Below are positions 54,461 to 62,927 of a stretch of 64,000 nt of DNA, piece after piece. Numbering within the stretch: the first letter of the stretch is position 1; each line of letters opens with the position of its first letter. This DNA comes from Enterobacter sp. R4-368 (GTDB taxonomy: Bacteria > Pseudomonadota > Gammaproteobacteria > Enterobacterales > Enterobacteriaceae): NCBI RefSeq assembly GCF_000410515.1, contig NC_021500.1:3348001-3412000 (forward strand), written 5' to 3'. A program made the position numbers and the translations under genes. The notes below the pieces were generated by a model. That model saw only the letters and a list, made by a program, of their open reading frames with translations, was not told where the DNA came from and ran no database searches.

Positions 54461-55291
54461 ATGCGACACGCCTTTAAATACTGCTTACTGGTAGGCCCGG
54501 CCACGCTGCTGATCGCCGTCTTTTTCCTCTGGCCGCTGGGTTTTTCGCTGATTTCCGCGTTTACCAGCGATACGCAGCCTTTCACGCTGGCGCACTTTGA
54601 TAAAGTTTTTGCGCTTTACTCGAACGATATTCTCTTTACCGTACTTATCGTGCTGGTTTCCCTGGTGATTCTGGCGCTACTGTCGATAACAATTTCCGCC
54701 ATTATCGTGCTGTCGCCGTTTCGCGGCATCGTGAAAGCGCTGGCATTTTTGTACCGCCTGCCGCTGTTTATTCCCTTTATTGTTACCGCGCAGATGATGC
54801 GCACCTTCCTCGCCAAAAACGGGCTGATGAACAATGTGCTGGTGGCGAGCGGGCTGTTAACGCCAATGGACACCACCTCGCTGCTGGGCTGGAGCGGGAT
54901 CATTATTACCTTTGTCTGGAAGCAGATGGCGTTCTCGACGTTACTGATTTGCGGCGCGATGTCGGCGGTGGAGCCGTCGCATATTCTGGCGGCGAAAAAC
55001 CTCGGCGCGTCGCGTTTACGCATCCTCTTTGACATCATTTTGCCGCAGGTGCTGCCGACGATTGGCGTGGCGATGGTGCTCTCCACGGTGACGATGATGT
55101 CGGTGCTTTCCGTGCCGCTGATGATTGGCACCGGCACGCCAACCATGATGACCGTCGATATGGCGTTTCGCGTTAACTCGTACGGCGATTACCCGGTGGC
55201 GAATGCAATGGGCGTGATCTCCTATCTGATTTGCGCGGCGCTCTCCTGGTTCTATTTACGCCACAGCCTGCATGCGAAAGGAGCGCTGTAA
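54461..55291 (+). CDS. ABC transporter permease 1
   Basis: The 276-residue permease has about six membrane segments, starting with LLVGPATLLIAVFFLWPLGFSLI. The coupling loop is visible as ILAAKNLGASRLRILFDIILPQVLP. It lies 22 bp after the intercistronic terminator and its stop overlaps the next start (TAATG), so the two permeases are translated together and should form a heterodimer with the ATPase at 52238. Confidence 0.92.
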   Translation: MRHAFKYCLLVGPATLLIAVFFLWPLGFSLISAFTSDTQPFTLAHFDKVFALYSNDILFTVLIVLVSLVILALLSITISAIIVLSPFRGIVKALAFLYRLPLFIPFIVTAQMMRTFLAKNGLMNNVLVASGLLTPMDTTSLLGWSGIIITFVWKQMAFSTLLICGAMSAVEPSHILAAKNLGASRLRILFDIILPQVLPTIGVAMVLSTVTMMSVLSVPLMIGTGTPTMMTVDMAFRVNSYGDYPVANAMGVISYLICAALSWFYLRHSLHAKGAL

Positions 55292-56112
55292 TGACCACGT
55301 TTCGACAAAAACTCCGCGGCAGTTTTCTGCTGCAAACTCTGTTGCTCACTTTTCTGGTACTGGCGCTGTTTGGCCCGCTGCTGAATCTGCTTATCTGGAC
55401 GGTGGCGGAAAGCTGGTTTTTCCCGCACACCTTGCCGAGCCAGTGGGGATTGAAATACTGGAGCCAGGTGTTTAGCCCTTACAGCGATGTCTCGGGATCG
55501 CTCTCCATTAGCGTGCTGATCGCCGTGCTGTCGGTGCTGGTTTGCCTGCTGATTTCTGTTCCGGCGGGTTACGCATTGTCGCACCGAACCATGCCGTGTC
55601 GCGCCTTCTTTATGCTGCTGTTTCTCATCCCGCAGGCGTTTCCTAACCTGACGGTGTATATGAACGTGGCGCGGCTGTTTTATCAGTGGGGACTGAACGG
55701 TACGGTGGCGGGCGTGGTGCTGGTGCACAGCGTGCACGGCTTGATGTATTCGATCTGGATAAGCGTGGCGGCGTTCTCTTCACTCGATCCGCTGCTGGCG
55801 CGCGCCTCGCGCAACCTGGGTGCCGGGCCGGTATACACCTTCTTCCATATTATTTTGCCGCAGGCCGCGCCCGGGCTGATTGCCGCCAGCATTTTTGTCT
55901 TCCTGGAATCGCTGGATGAGTTTACCGCCACCTTTTTTGTTGGCGCACCGGATATCACCACGCTGCCCATTTTGCTCTATACCGCCAGTATGTCGGGCAA
56001 CTACCAGGTGTCATCCATTACCGCGCTGATCCTGCTGGTGCCATCGGTGCTGTTTATGCTGGTTATCCATAAATTTATGCGCCCGGAGATGCTGTCGAAA
56101 CTGGGGAAATAA
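55291..56112 (+). CDS. ABC transporter permease 2
   Basis: The 273-residue permease starts at the ATG at 55291 overlapping the previous stop, with AAAGGAG about 8 nt upstream. It has about six membrane segments and the coupling loop LLARASRNLGAGPVYTFFHIILPQAAP. It is the last gene of the importer operon; the next gene is 104 bp away and has its own strong ribosome site. Confidence 0.92.
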   Translation: MTTFRQKLRGSFLLQTLLLTFLVLALFGPLLNLLIWTVAESWFFPHTLPSQWGLKYWSQVFSPYSDVSGSLSISVLIAVLSVLVCLLISVPAGYALSHRTMPCRAFFMLLFLIPQAFPNLTVYMNVARLFYQWGLNGTVAGVVLVHSVHGLMYSIWISVAAFSSLDPLLARASRNLGAGPVYTFFHIILPQAAPGLIAASIFVFLESLDEFTATFFVGAPDITTLPILLYTASMSGNYQVSSITALILLVPSVLFMLVIHKFMRPEMLSKLGK

Positions 56113-56216
56113 TTATCTGACGACGTCACAAAAAGGCGTGTGCCGGGCCACTTAATAGGTAGCTGTGGCGCGACGCTACCAGCCAAAACAAGACGGCAAC
56201 AGTCGGAGGAGAAAGT

Positions 56217-57344
56217 ATGGATATCAAAGGCCCGGCAGCGATTGATGTATTTAAACCTTATGATATTTCCCCTTACGAAGACAAAACACTCAGAGCGGTT
56301 CAGCTGGAGCCTGCCTATACGCCCGCAAAGGAGTCTTTTCAGGCGTTTCAGCAGCGGCATTATGCGTGGCGAACCGGTGACAAACAGGCCGATATTTCCC
56401 ATGTCCCCAAAGATGAAGGCAAGATACCGTTGCCCACGCTGGGCGAAAGCTTGCAGGAGATGTTCCTGGGCGCGGTATTGGGCGGGCCGCTGCCGGAATT
56501 CCCGGGCGGAGTGCGAGCGCTTCCCGGTGCCGGCGCGGCGCGGCTTGCTGAACGACCTTCTGGCACTGCTAAAGGCCCGCACGGTGAAATCAACGTCGCT
56601 ATTGCGGAGTCGAAAATGGCGGTGGCAAGGCCATTAAATCCAGCTACGGAAGCGAACGTTTCCGCCAGTAAGCCGTTAAGCCACGCCATACCTGACGCCT
56701 CTGGCCCGGACGTATTACATGTTTCATTACCGCAAGCGGGAGGAAAAAATTTTTCCGAGGCCATGGCGTCGTCAAAACTCAACATCAAACAATTCGCTGA
56801 TATTGCTAAAGTTGGCGCGGATGTGGGTGAGAAAGAGATGGGGAGGGTGACATTATCCGGTGAAATCAATATCGTGCGTCGCGATGGCCCCTTAAATGAT
56901 CCGAATATGTATATGTTTTTCACCGACAGCTACAAGGGCGAGCCGCGGCTGAATATCATTGGTCATGGCATTTTTACACCAAACGGTGACAGCACGACCG
57001 GCCTGCAGGTCGCTGGTGGTATCAAAGGGCCGTTTGATGTGGCGCTGGATACACTGGAACTGGCGGGCGATGTGAGGTTTAAAAACATCCGTTGCTTAAG
57101 TTGTCACGGGGCGGAAGGCGGCATTGATTCCTTCGCACAAAAACTGGCGAATTACACCGGCGTGCCGGTAAAAGGTTATCACGGTTCGGTCACCGTTGGC
57201 GGGCATGCGGACGGTTCAAATATGGTCGTGATAAAAAATGAGATGGACGCGCTGTTCTATTTTGGCAAGCGCGAAACGACGCATTACCAACCGCAGAAAT
57301 TCCACCCGCTCTGGCGACCGTGGGAAACCCGTATTCTTGAATAA
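56217..57344 (+). CDS. Unrecognised 375-residue protein with a possible His/Cys hydrolase domain
   Basis: A very strong ribosome site (GGAGGAG) precedes the ATG at 56217. No signal peptide is visible. Residues 1-165 are Pro/Ala-rich and look poorly structured. Residues about 205-345 look like a compact alpha/beta domain: RLNIIGHGIF (His250), then KNIRCLSCHGAEGG (Cys296, His297) and LANYTGVPVKGYHGSV. A His-Gly followed about 45 residues later by a strand-Cys-His is the arrangement of clan CD (caspase-like) peptidase and related domains in several bacterial toxins. It could be a secreted effector or a processed enzyme. The assignment is by motif only, and no function is claimed. Confidence 0.6.
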   Translation: MDIKGPAAIDVFKPYDISPYEDKTLRAVQLEPAYTPAKESFQAFQQRHYAWRTGDKQADISHVPKDEGKIPLPTLGESLQEMFLGAVLGGPLPEFPGGVRALPGAGAARLAERPSGTAKGPHGEINVAIAESKMAVARPLNPATEANVSASKPLSHAIPDASGPDVLHVSLPQAGGKNFSEAMASSKLNIKQFADIAKVGADVGEKEMGRVTLSGEINIVRRDGPLNDPNMYMFFTDSYKGEPRLNIIGHGIFTPNGDSTTGLQVAGGIKGPFDVALDTLELAGDVRFKNIRCLSCHGAEGGIDSFAQKLANYTGVPVKGYHGSVTVGGHADGSNMVVIKNEMDALFYFGKRETTHYQPQKFHPLWRPWETRILE

Positions 57345-57371
57345 AACAATCGTTGTGCTGAAGTGAAAGCG

Positions 57372-57415
57372 CAGATGCCCGCGAAGTTGAGTCCTGGTGG
57401 GCATCTGTATTTTTA
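57372..57415 (+). terminator. Probable terminator after the 375-residue protein gene
   Basis: CAGATGCCC (57372-57380) pairs with GGGCATCTG (57399-57407) around an 18-nt loop, followed by TATTTTTAC. Confidence 0.65.
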
Positions 57416-57635
57416 CGTCCTGCTTCGGCGAGTGTGCATTCCCTTTTACCACCCCTGGCTGGCAATAAGACGGCTTATCCGCCCGATCCCTCTATTAAAT
57501 CAAATAGATGTGTACCGATTTACGCACCGGTGAGCGATTATGCCAATGCCAGTAAAGATCGGCCGCTGGCGCAGATCCGATGTTTATATTTATGCGAAAG
57601 GGCGTCGCGTAGAAAAATGACCCCCCAGAGGAAAT
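57416..57635. other. Right-hand edge of the accessory block
   Basis: This gap lies between the accessory region and yjcB. An ORF at 57434-57637 has no ribosome site or family match. I see no direct repeat, tRNA or integrase that would mark an attachment site. Confidence 0.4.
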
Positions 57636-57660
57636 AAAAAAGCGCCCGCAGGCGCTTTAA
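57636..57660 (-). terminator. Intrinsic terminator of yjcB
   Basis: On the minus strand AAAGCGCC-TGCG-GGCGCTTT is followed by TTTA, 5 bp after the yjcB stop. Confidence 0.85.
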
Positions 57661-57664
57661 GCAA

Positions 57665-57946
57665 TCACGTTACGATCATCGGCCACTCGGGTGGCGCTTT
57701 TTGCGCGATCTCTTCCATCACGACGAGCAGGTTGTGCCAGCTCGTGGAGAGATCTATCGCCGTAATGCCCAACAAACCGGTAGCGAACCAGCATGCCGCC
57801 GCTAAGCCCATGCCGCTGCTGATCACTGCCAGGCCAATATAATCAGCACGACGGAAGCGAATGTTCAGCGTACTGGCCATAAACATCAACACTGCACTCA
57901 GTAACTGCCAGCGGAGAAGCACGACGCTGGCGGTAAAGGTAGCCAT
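57665..57946 (-). CDS. yjcB: YjcB family membrane protein
   Basis: The 93-residue product from the ATG at 57944-57946 (GAGG about 8 nt upstream) matches E. coli YjcB: VVLLRWQLLSAVLMFMASTLNIRFRR, IGLAVISSGMG and the C-terminal PPEWPMIVT. Two hydrophobic segments lie at about 8-26 and 35-62. Function is unknown. In E. coli it lies right after ssb, so it marks where the conserved gene order resumes after the 34-kb block. Confidence 0.93.
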   Translation of the reverse strand: MATFTASVVLLRWQLLSAVLMFMASTLNIRFRRADYIGLAVISSGMGLAAACWFATGLLGITAIDLSTSWHNLLVVMEEIAQKAPPEWPMIVT

Positions 57947-58472
57947 CAAACCATCCTCAGAAAGACCGAATACCGGGCGGACAAGCACGTTGCGCGAGTG
58001 GCAATGCTGAAGATCCGCGAATAACACAACGAATTGAAACGGCGTTCCCCGTTTCAGGAATGTGTGAACTATATCACATTTGTTGATTTATTCGCCAGTA
58101 CAAAAAGCGTGCTTTTTGCATCGTGTTGGTTGTGTTTTATCCGAAAATATATCGCCAATGTATTTATGTGTGCACGGGAATGAATGTTTTTTTTATCTAA
58201 TACATTTGAGTGATATTTAGCATCCTAATTGCCACAACGTTTACAGGTTGTGTCGCATATATTATGCTTTTGAGGATAATCTTATTAGCCTGTGAATGAT
58301 GATTCAGGGTTTTGATCTTTATCGATATATTCTTTTTCATCACGTCCTGTATGCGTGAGGAAGATATTTGTGCGCGCAGTTGCGCTAACTGAATTGATGA
58401 CCGCCTCTTCTTTTTTCCTGATGACATCATTTTAAGCTGGTTTCGCGTCTTATAACCTGCGAATGAAAAAAT
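57947..58472. other. AT-rich intergenic region between yjcB and the diguanylate cyclase gene
   Basis: About 525 bp of AT-rich DNA should hold the divergent promoters of yjcB and the GGDEF gene. No RNA gene, repeat or convincing ORF is visible. Confidence 0.5.
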
Positions 58473-59876
58473 ATGAAAATAGAAAATTCCGCCGTGCCGC
58501 CTGGGGACGCTGATGCGGCGTTGTCGGTTCTGGCCAGGCTGATGCCCTGGCTCACTGCGCAACGCTCAATGGAAGAGATATTACGCGCGATCAATGCAGC
58601 ACTTGGATCCACGCTTGCGTGGGTGGTTATCCGGCAGGACGACGCGTGGCAGCTCGTCAGTTCAGGGTCGCCGGGCTGCACGTTGCAGGATGTACAAATC
58701 TTTCTTGAGCAGTCTCAACTGCAACGACATCAGCGCGCCTGGCGAGTCATTTGCTGGCGGCGACATGCCGGTGATTTATTATTTCCGCATCATGAAATAG
58801 CGGCCAGAAAATTACGTAGCGGTATTTTGTGTAAGTTAAATTATAAAGAGTCAGGAGTCGAAGGTTATTTCTTTTTGGCATTTTCGCAGTCCTTGCACTC
58901 TTTATCCATCGTGAAAAATGTCGTTATTGTTTTGGTCGAAAAACTAAAAAATTATCTTGCTGAAATTGTCGCCCGGGAACGCACGGCGAAAGAGATGCAG
59001 CGTATTGTGACGCAATATAAAGCGTTATTTGAACGCGCTCCGGTTTTAATGAACTCGTTTGATAAAAGCAATCGCTGCATATTATGGAATGGTGAGTGCG
59101 AACGCGTATTTGGCTGGAGCATGAATGAGCTCAATCAGCAGGCCGATCCATTAGCGTTATTTTTCCCCGATCCCGAGGTACGGCAAAAAGTTCGCGCTTC
59201 GGTTAATACATCGCCGGCCGTCGACATGCATGAATGGCACCCGGTACGACGTGATGGCCAGGTGCTGACGGTACTCTGGTCAAATATTCAACTGCCGGAT
59301 CACTCTGTGCTGAGTATTGGGCTCGATATTACCGAGCGTAAAAAGGCGGAGCGGCAGCTGGAAATGAAAGCCACCATTGACGATCTGACCGGCTGTTATA
59401 ATCGTTTTTCTATGTTGCGGAAGTTAAAAGAGGCGCTGGTGGCCTGTCGCCCGGACGAGCCGCGCAGCCACTTCAGCATGCTGATGCTGGATCTTGATTA
59501 TTTTAAAAATATCAATGATCGCTGGGGGCATTTAACAGGCGACGCCGCACTGATTCATTTTTGCGATCAGATCCGTGAACATTGCGATCCGTCATATATT
59601 TTTGGTCGTTTAGGCGGTGAGGAATTTCTGATTTTAATGCCGCATACCCACAGTAAAATGGCGCTGCGTTTTAGCCAAAAAATCCGCGCGTCACTGGCGC
59701 GAAATCCATTGTTTAGCAATGGTGAAAAGATAGCCTTATCCTTTAGCGCTGGTTTAGTATTCGTCACCGGTGAAGAGTCCGATACTTCAGTTTTACTTAC
59801 GCTTGCGGATAACGCCCTGTACGATGCGAAACGCGCAGGCCGCAGTCAAACCGTGGTGGTTGGCGCTTTTTTATAA
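58473..59876 (+). CDS. PAS-GGDEF diguanylate cyclase
   Basis: The 467-residue protein makes cyclic di-GMP. Domains in order are an N-terminal GAF-like sensor region (about 15-165), a PAS domain (about 185-290; FERAPVLMNSFDKSNRCILWNGECERVFGWS, then ITERKKAE) and a GGDEF domain (about 305-467) with DDLTGCYNR and an intact active site GGEEF at 381-385. The RxxD inhibitory site normally five residues before the active site is absent. There are no membrane segments, so it should be cytoplasmic. It lies between yjcB and pdeC, where E. coli has no such gene. No clear ribosome site precedes the ATG. Confidence 0.92.
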   Translation: MKIENSAVPPGDADAALSVLARLMPWLTAQRSMEEILRAINAALGSTLAWVVIRQDDAWQLVSSGSPGCTLQDVQIFLEQSQLQRHQRAWRVICWRRHAGDLLFPHHEIAARKLRSGILCKLNYKESGVEGYFFLAFSQSLHSLSIVKNVVIVLVEKLKNYLAEIVARERTAKEMQRIVTQYKALFERAPVLMNSFDKSNRCILWNGECERVFGWSMNELNQQADPLALFFPDPEVRQKVRASVNTSPAVDMHEWHPVRRDGQVLTVLWSNIQLPDHSVLSIGLDITERKKAERQLEMKATIDDLTGCYNRFSMLRKLKEALVACRPDEPRSHFSMLMLDLDYFKNINDRWGHLTGDAALIHFCDQIREHCDPSYIFGRLGGEEFLILMPHTHSKMALRFSQKIRASLARNPLFSNGEKIALSFSAGLVFVTGEESDTSVLLTLADNALYDAKRAGRSQTVVVGAFL

Positions 59877-60218
59877 ATAAAGAAGAAATTATGAAGACTT
59901 CGCAACGACAGATGAAAAAATACGCGAATGGCGTGCCTTTTTTTTATCCTGCGGCCAGTTTAGCTTAATCAGCGATACTCTGTTGTATTAAGTTAAAACA
60001 CCCCCATGCGAATGGATTAATATTTTCCTTAATATAAACATTGGGCACACTCTGAGTTTGCTTTATGGTCGCCTGTTTCGGTCATAACCAAATATTAGGT
60101 TTTTAATGAGAAAAGTCAGTTGCTAATGTCGTTTGATTCATGCAACGTAATCACCTGTTTATCAAAGCATCCTGCCAAACATTAAAAAGGCGCTTTAAAT
60201 GCATGGATATAGGCGGAC
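59877..60218. other. Intergenic region between the GGDEF gene and pdeC
   Basis: About 340 AT-rich bases. A 25-codon ORF (59891-59968, MKTSQRQMKKYANGVPFFYP and five more) begins 14 bp after the GGDEF stop behind AAGAAG; it is too short to judge. The pdeC promoter should lie here. Confidence 0.4.
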
Positions 60219-61790
60219 ATGAATCATAGCGTGCGTCGCAAGATGCTCAGCGTCGTCGTGCTCATCACGGTAGTTCTTCTGCCGCTGATGTTGTCGCTAT
60301 GGTTTGCGCATATTCGTGCGGTGAAAGAAACGAGTGCCCAGCTTCAATCGTTTGCCCAATTAGCGCTAAATAAAACGGAGCGCGTTATCCAACAAGTGGA
60401 TACGGTTCGCAGCGCCGCGGAAAAATACCACGGACAAATTTGTGCGCCGGAACATCGCGCGGCCATGCTCAATATCGTCCGCAGCAGTATGTATGTTTCG
60501 GATTTAATTTATGCCCGTGGCGACCACTTTTTATGTTCGAGCGTAATAACGCCCACGCAATCGTATGCTATTTCACCAGCGGATTATAAACGCGCGCCCG
60601 ATATCGCTATTTATTACTATCGTGATACGCCTTTTTACGCAGGCTACAAGATGGTGTACATGCAGCGCGGAAATTATGTCGCGGTGATTAATCCGCTCAC
60701 TTACAGCGATGTGGCATCAGACAATCCTGATCTGGCTTACGGTATTTACGACACCGTTACGCACCAGTTTTTTTCCGTCAGCCAGAATGCCCACCTTAGT
60801 AAGTTAGCTACGCTGTTACGCACCGACGATTTAACATTCCAGCAGGATCAGCGCTTTTATACCATTGCGCGTTCGGAGAATCGTCCGATCGCGATTATTG
60901 TTTCGACATCGAGTGACCACTATTTTCAGGCGCTTTATCACCAGGCTACTTTAACACTGCCGCTGGGCGTGATTGGTAGCGTTATTCTGCTATTAATATG
61001 GTCGCGAACACGGCAGGAGTTTAACTCTCCACGCCGTATGCTCCACCGGGCGTTAACCCGACGCCAGCTTCGCCTTCATTACCAACCTATTATCGATATC
61101 AAAAATGGCACCTGCGTTGGTGCGGAAGCGTTGTTGCGCTGGCCGGGGTTTAATGGACCGGTCATGAGCCCGGCGGAGTTTATTCCGCTGGCAGAAAAAG
61201 AGGGCATGATTGAGCGTATTACCGATTATGTCGTCGACGAATTGTTCAGCGATCTGGGCGATTTTCTGGCAATGGTGCCGCAACTTTATATTTCAATTAA
61301 CCTCTCCGCCTCCGATTTTCACTCCTCGCGCCTGATTTCATTGATTGCCAATAAAGCCAAGATGCATGCAGTACGCGCCGAGCAGATTAAGATTGAAGTG
61401 ACCGAGCGCGGGTTTATTGATGTGCCGAAAACCACGCCGGTTATTCAGGCGTTTCGCCAGGCGGGTTACGAAGTGGCGATTGATGATTTCGGTACCGGTT
61501 ATTCTAATTTGCACAACCTGTACTCGCTGAATGTCGATATCCTGAAAATCGACAAATCGTTTATTGATACGCTAACGACGAACAGCACCAGCCATTTGAT
61601 TGCTGAACACATTATTGAGATGGCGCAGAGTCTGCGTCTGAAGATTATTGCGGAAGGGGTCGAGACGGCGGAGCAAGTCACGTGGTTGTTAAAACGCGGT
61701 GTGCAGTTCTGTCAGGGGTGGCACTTTGCAAAGGCGCTGCCGTCACAGGAATTTAAACGCTGGGTACAGCAGCCGCCTTCGTTAAAGTGA
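60219..61790 (+). CDS. pdeC: Cyclic di-GMP phosphodiesterase PdeC (CSS-motif EAL protein)
   Basis: The 523-residue inner-membrane protein hydrolyses cyclic di-GMP. A periplasmic CSS domain lies between two membrane segments (about 8-30 and 241-262), with the redox-sensitive CSS at 106-108 (HFLCSSVI) and Cys75. The EAL domain follows (about 280-520) with EAL at 303-305 (GAEALLRW), the DDFGTGYSNL loop and the EGVETAEQ glutamate intact. In E. coli, disulfide formation in this domain by DsbA/DsbB controls activity and proteolysis. It converges with soxS. Confidence 0.96.
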   Translation: MNHSVRRKMLSVVVLITVVLLPLMLSLWFAHIRAVKETSAQLQSFAQLALNKTERVIQQVDTVRSAAEKYHGQICAPEHRAAMLNIVRSSMYVSDLIYARGDHFLCSSVITPTQSYAISPADYKRAPDIAIYYYRDTPFYAGYKMVYMQRGNYVAVINPLTYSDVASDNPDLAYGIYDTVTHQFFSVSQNAHLSKLATLLRTDDLTFQQDQRFYTIARSENRPIAIIVSTSSDHYFQALYHQATLTLPLGVIGSVILLLIWSRTRQEFNSPRRMLHRALTRRQLRLHYQPIIDIKNGTCVGAEALLRWPGFNGPVMSPAEFIPLAEKEGMIERITDYVVDELFSDLGDFLAMVPQLYISINLSASDFHSSRLISLIANKAKMHAVRAEQIKIEVTERGFIDVPKTTPVIQAFRQAGYEVAIDDFGTGYSNLHNLYSLNVDILKIDKSFIDTLTTNSTSHLIAEHIIEMAQSLRLKIIAEGVETAEQVTWLLKRGVQFCQGWHFAKALPSQEFKRWVQQPPSLK

Positions 61791-61797
61791 TAACTCA

Positions 61798-62121
61798 TCA
61801 GGCCTGGTGTCGGTAATCGCTGGGTGTGCGATCAAACTCCCGGCGAAAGACGCGGGAAAATGTTTGTTGCGAGACATATCCCAAATCCATCGCGATATCA
61901 AAAATAGGCCGCTGCGTGGTTCGCAGCGCTTCCGCTGCCAGCAGTAAACGGCGCTGGCGAATGTAGTCACCCAGCGTTTGATGCATCACGGTGCGGAACA
62001 TCCTCTGTAAATACCATTTCGAATAACCTGACTTTCTGGCGACTACATCAATGTTCATTGGTTGGTCGATATGTTCATCAATCCATTCAATAAGTGTCTG
62101 AATAATTTGCTGATGGGACAT
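61798..62121 (-). CDS. soxS: SoxS, AraC-family activator of the superoxide response
   Basis: The 107-residue single-domain AraC/XylS activator has two helix-turn-helix motifs: VVARKSGYSKWYLQRMFRTV and IAMDLGYVSQQTFSRVFRREF. It is synthesised when oxidised SoxR activates its promoter and then activates superoxide and redox-stress genes. It is divergent from soxR with the 18-bp SoxR operator between them. Confidence 0.97.
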   Translation of the reverse strand: MSHQQIIQTLIEWIDEHIDQPMNIDVVARKSGYSKWYLQRMFRTVMHQTLGDYIRQRRLLLAAEALRTTQRPIFDIAMDLGYVSQQTFSRVFRREFDRTPSDYRHQA

Positions 62122-62172
62122 ATGGCTTCCTCATTTCCCGATTCGTCGTTTTGTCTGGAAGCGAGTATAATT

Positions 62173-62190
62173 CCTCAAGTTAACTTGAGG
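62173..62190. promoter_or_regulatory. SoxR operator (soxbox) in the soxS promoter
   Basis: CCTCAAGTTAACTTGAGG is a perfect 18-bp palindrome identical to the known soxbox, located between soxS and soxR. Confidence 0.96.
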
Positions 62191-62202
62191 TAAAGAGGTT
62201 TT

Positions 62203-62661
62203 ATGGAAAAGAAAACGCCGCGTATTAAAGCCTTACTCAGCCCCGGTGAAGTGGCGAAGCGCAGCGGGGTTGCCGTCTCTGCGCTGCACTTTTATGAGAG
62301 CAAAGGCTTAATCAAAAGTACCCGTAATACCGGCAATCAACGGCGCTATACGCGTGATGTGCTGCGCTATGTGGCGATCATCAAGATTGCCCAGCGCATT
62401 GGTATTCCGCTGGCGACCATTGGTGACGCGTTTGGTGTGTTGCCGGAAGGGCATACATTAAGCAAGAAAGAGTGGAAACAGCTGTCGTCACAGTGGCGTG
62501 AAGAGCTGGACAGGCGCATCCATACGCTGGTGGCCTTACGTGATGAGCTGGATGGTTGCATCGGCTGTGGCTGTTTGTCGCGCAGCGATTGCCCGCTGCG
62601 TAACCCCGGCGACCAACTTGGGCAGCAGGGCACCGGCGCGCGCTTGCTGGAAGACGACTGA
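62203..62661 (+). CDS. soxR: SoxR, [2Fe-2S] redox-sensing MerR-family regulator
   Basis: The 152-residue regulator has a MerR HTH (about 13-35: [21 protein letters not shown]) and a dimer helix. The [2Fe-2S] cluster is bound by Cys119, Cys122, Cys124 and Cys130 ([12 protein letters not shown]). It senses redox-cycling agents and activates soxS. The sequence is nearly that of E. coli SoxR with a shorter C-terminal tail (ARLLEDD). Confidence 0.98.
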   Translation: MEKKTPRIKALLSPGEVAKRSGVAVSALHFYESKGLIKSTRNTGNQRRYTRDVLRYVAIIKIAQRIGIPLATIGDAFGVLPEGHTLSKKEWKQLSSQWREELDRRIHTLVALRDELDGCIGCGCLSRSDCPLRNPGDQLGQQGTGARLLEDD

Positions 62662-62662
62662 A

Positions 62663-62810
62663 ACGTACAAAAAACTAAAGCGCCCGTTGGGGCGCTTTAG
62701 TCGTTTTCCGGTCTTTGTCTTTCTCTCTATCCCGCTCAGTTACGGGAGGGTTTCCCCCGACACCAGCACCCCTCAGTATGTTGGAGGTTCCGGGTTGTGC
62801 TGACACTTTT
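62663..62810 (-). ncRNA. ryjA: Probable RyjA-like small RNA
   Basis: E. coli encodes the small RNA RyjA on the strand opposite soxR, just downstream of it. Here the minus strand has a strong terminator at the same place: CTAAAGCGCC-CCAACG-GGCGCTTTAG (62700-62675) followed by TTTTTT. Upstream of it on that strand is a structured, non-coding stretch. The 5' end is a guess; a possible -10 (TACACT) lies near 62811-62816. Identification is by position and terminator only. Confidence 0.5.
62675..62706. terminator. Bidirectional terminator after soxR
   Basis: CTAAAGCGCC (62675-62684) pairs with GGCGCTTTAG (62691-62700). The minus side continues with TTTTTT, the plus side with TCGTTTT. Confidence 0.85.
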
Positions 62811-62927
62811 AGTGTAGGCCACAGCGGCATAATTGCTACTTTTTTGAGCAATTATTTTTGTCTTTTTTTCACCGCTGCAAGTGCGGGTTTTCTATAGTTA
62901 ATGTGTATGAATTCTCTGGAGAAAAAT

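Noticed and set aside
57434..57637. ORF of 67 codons upstream of yjcB
   Set aside because: No ribosome site, unusual composition, and it runs into the yjcB terminator.
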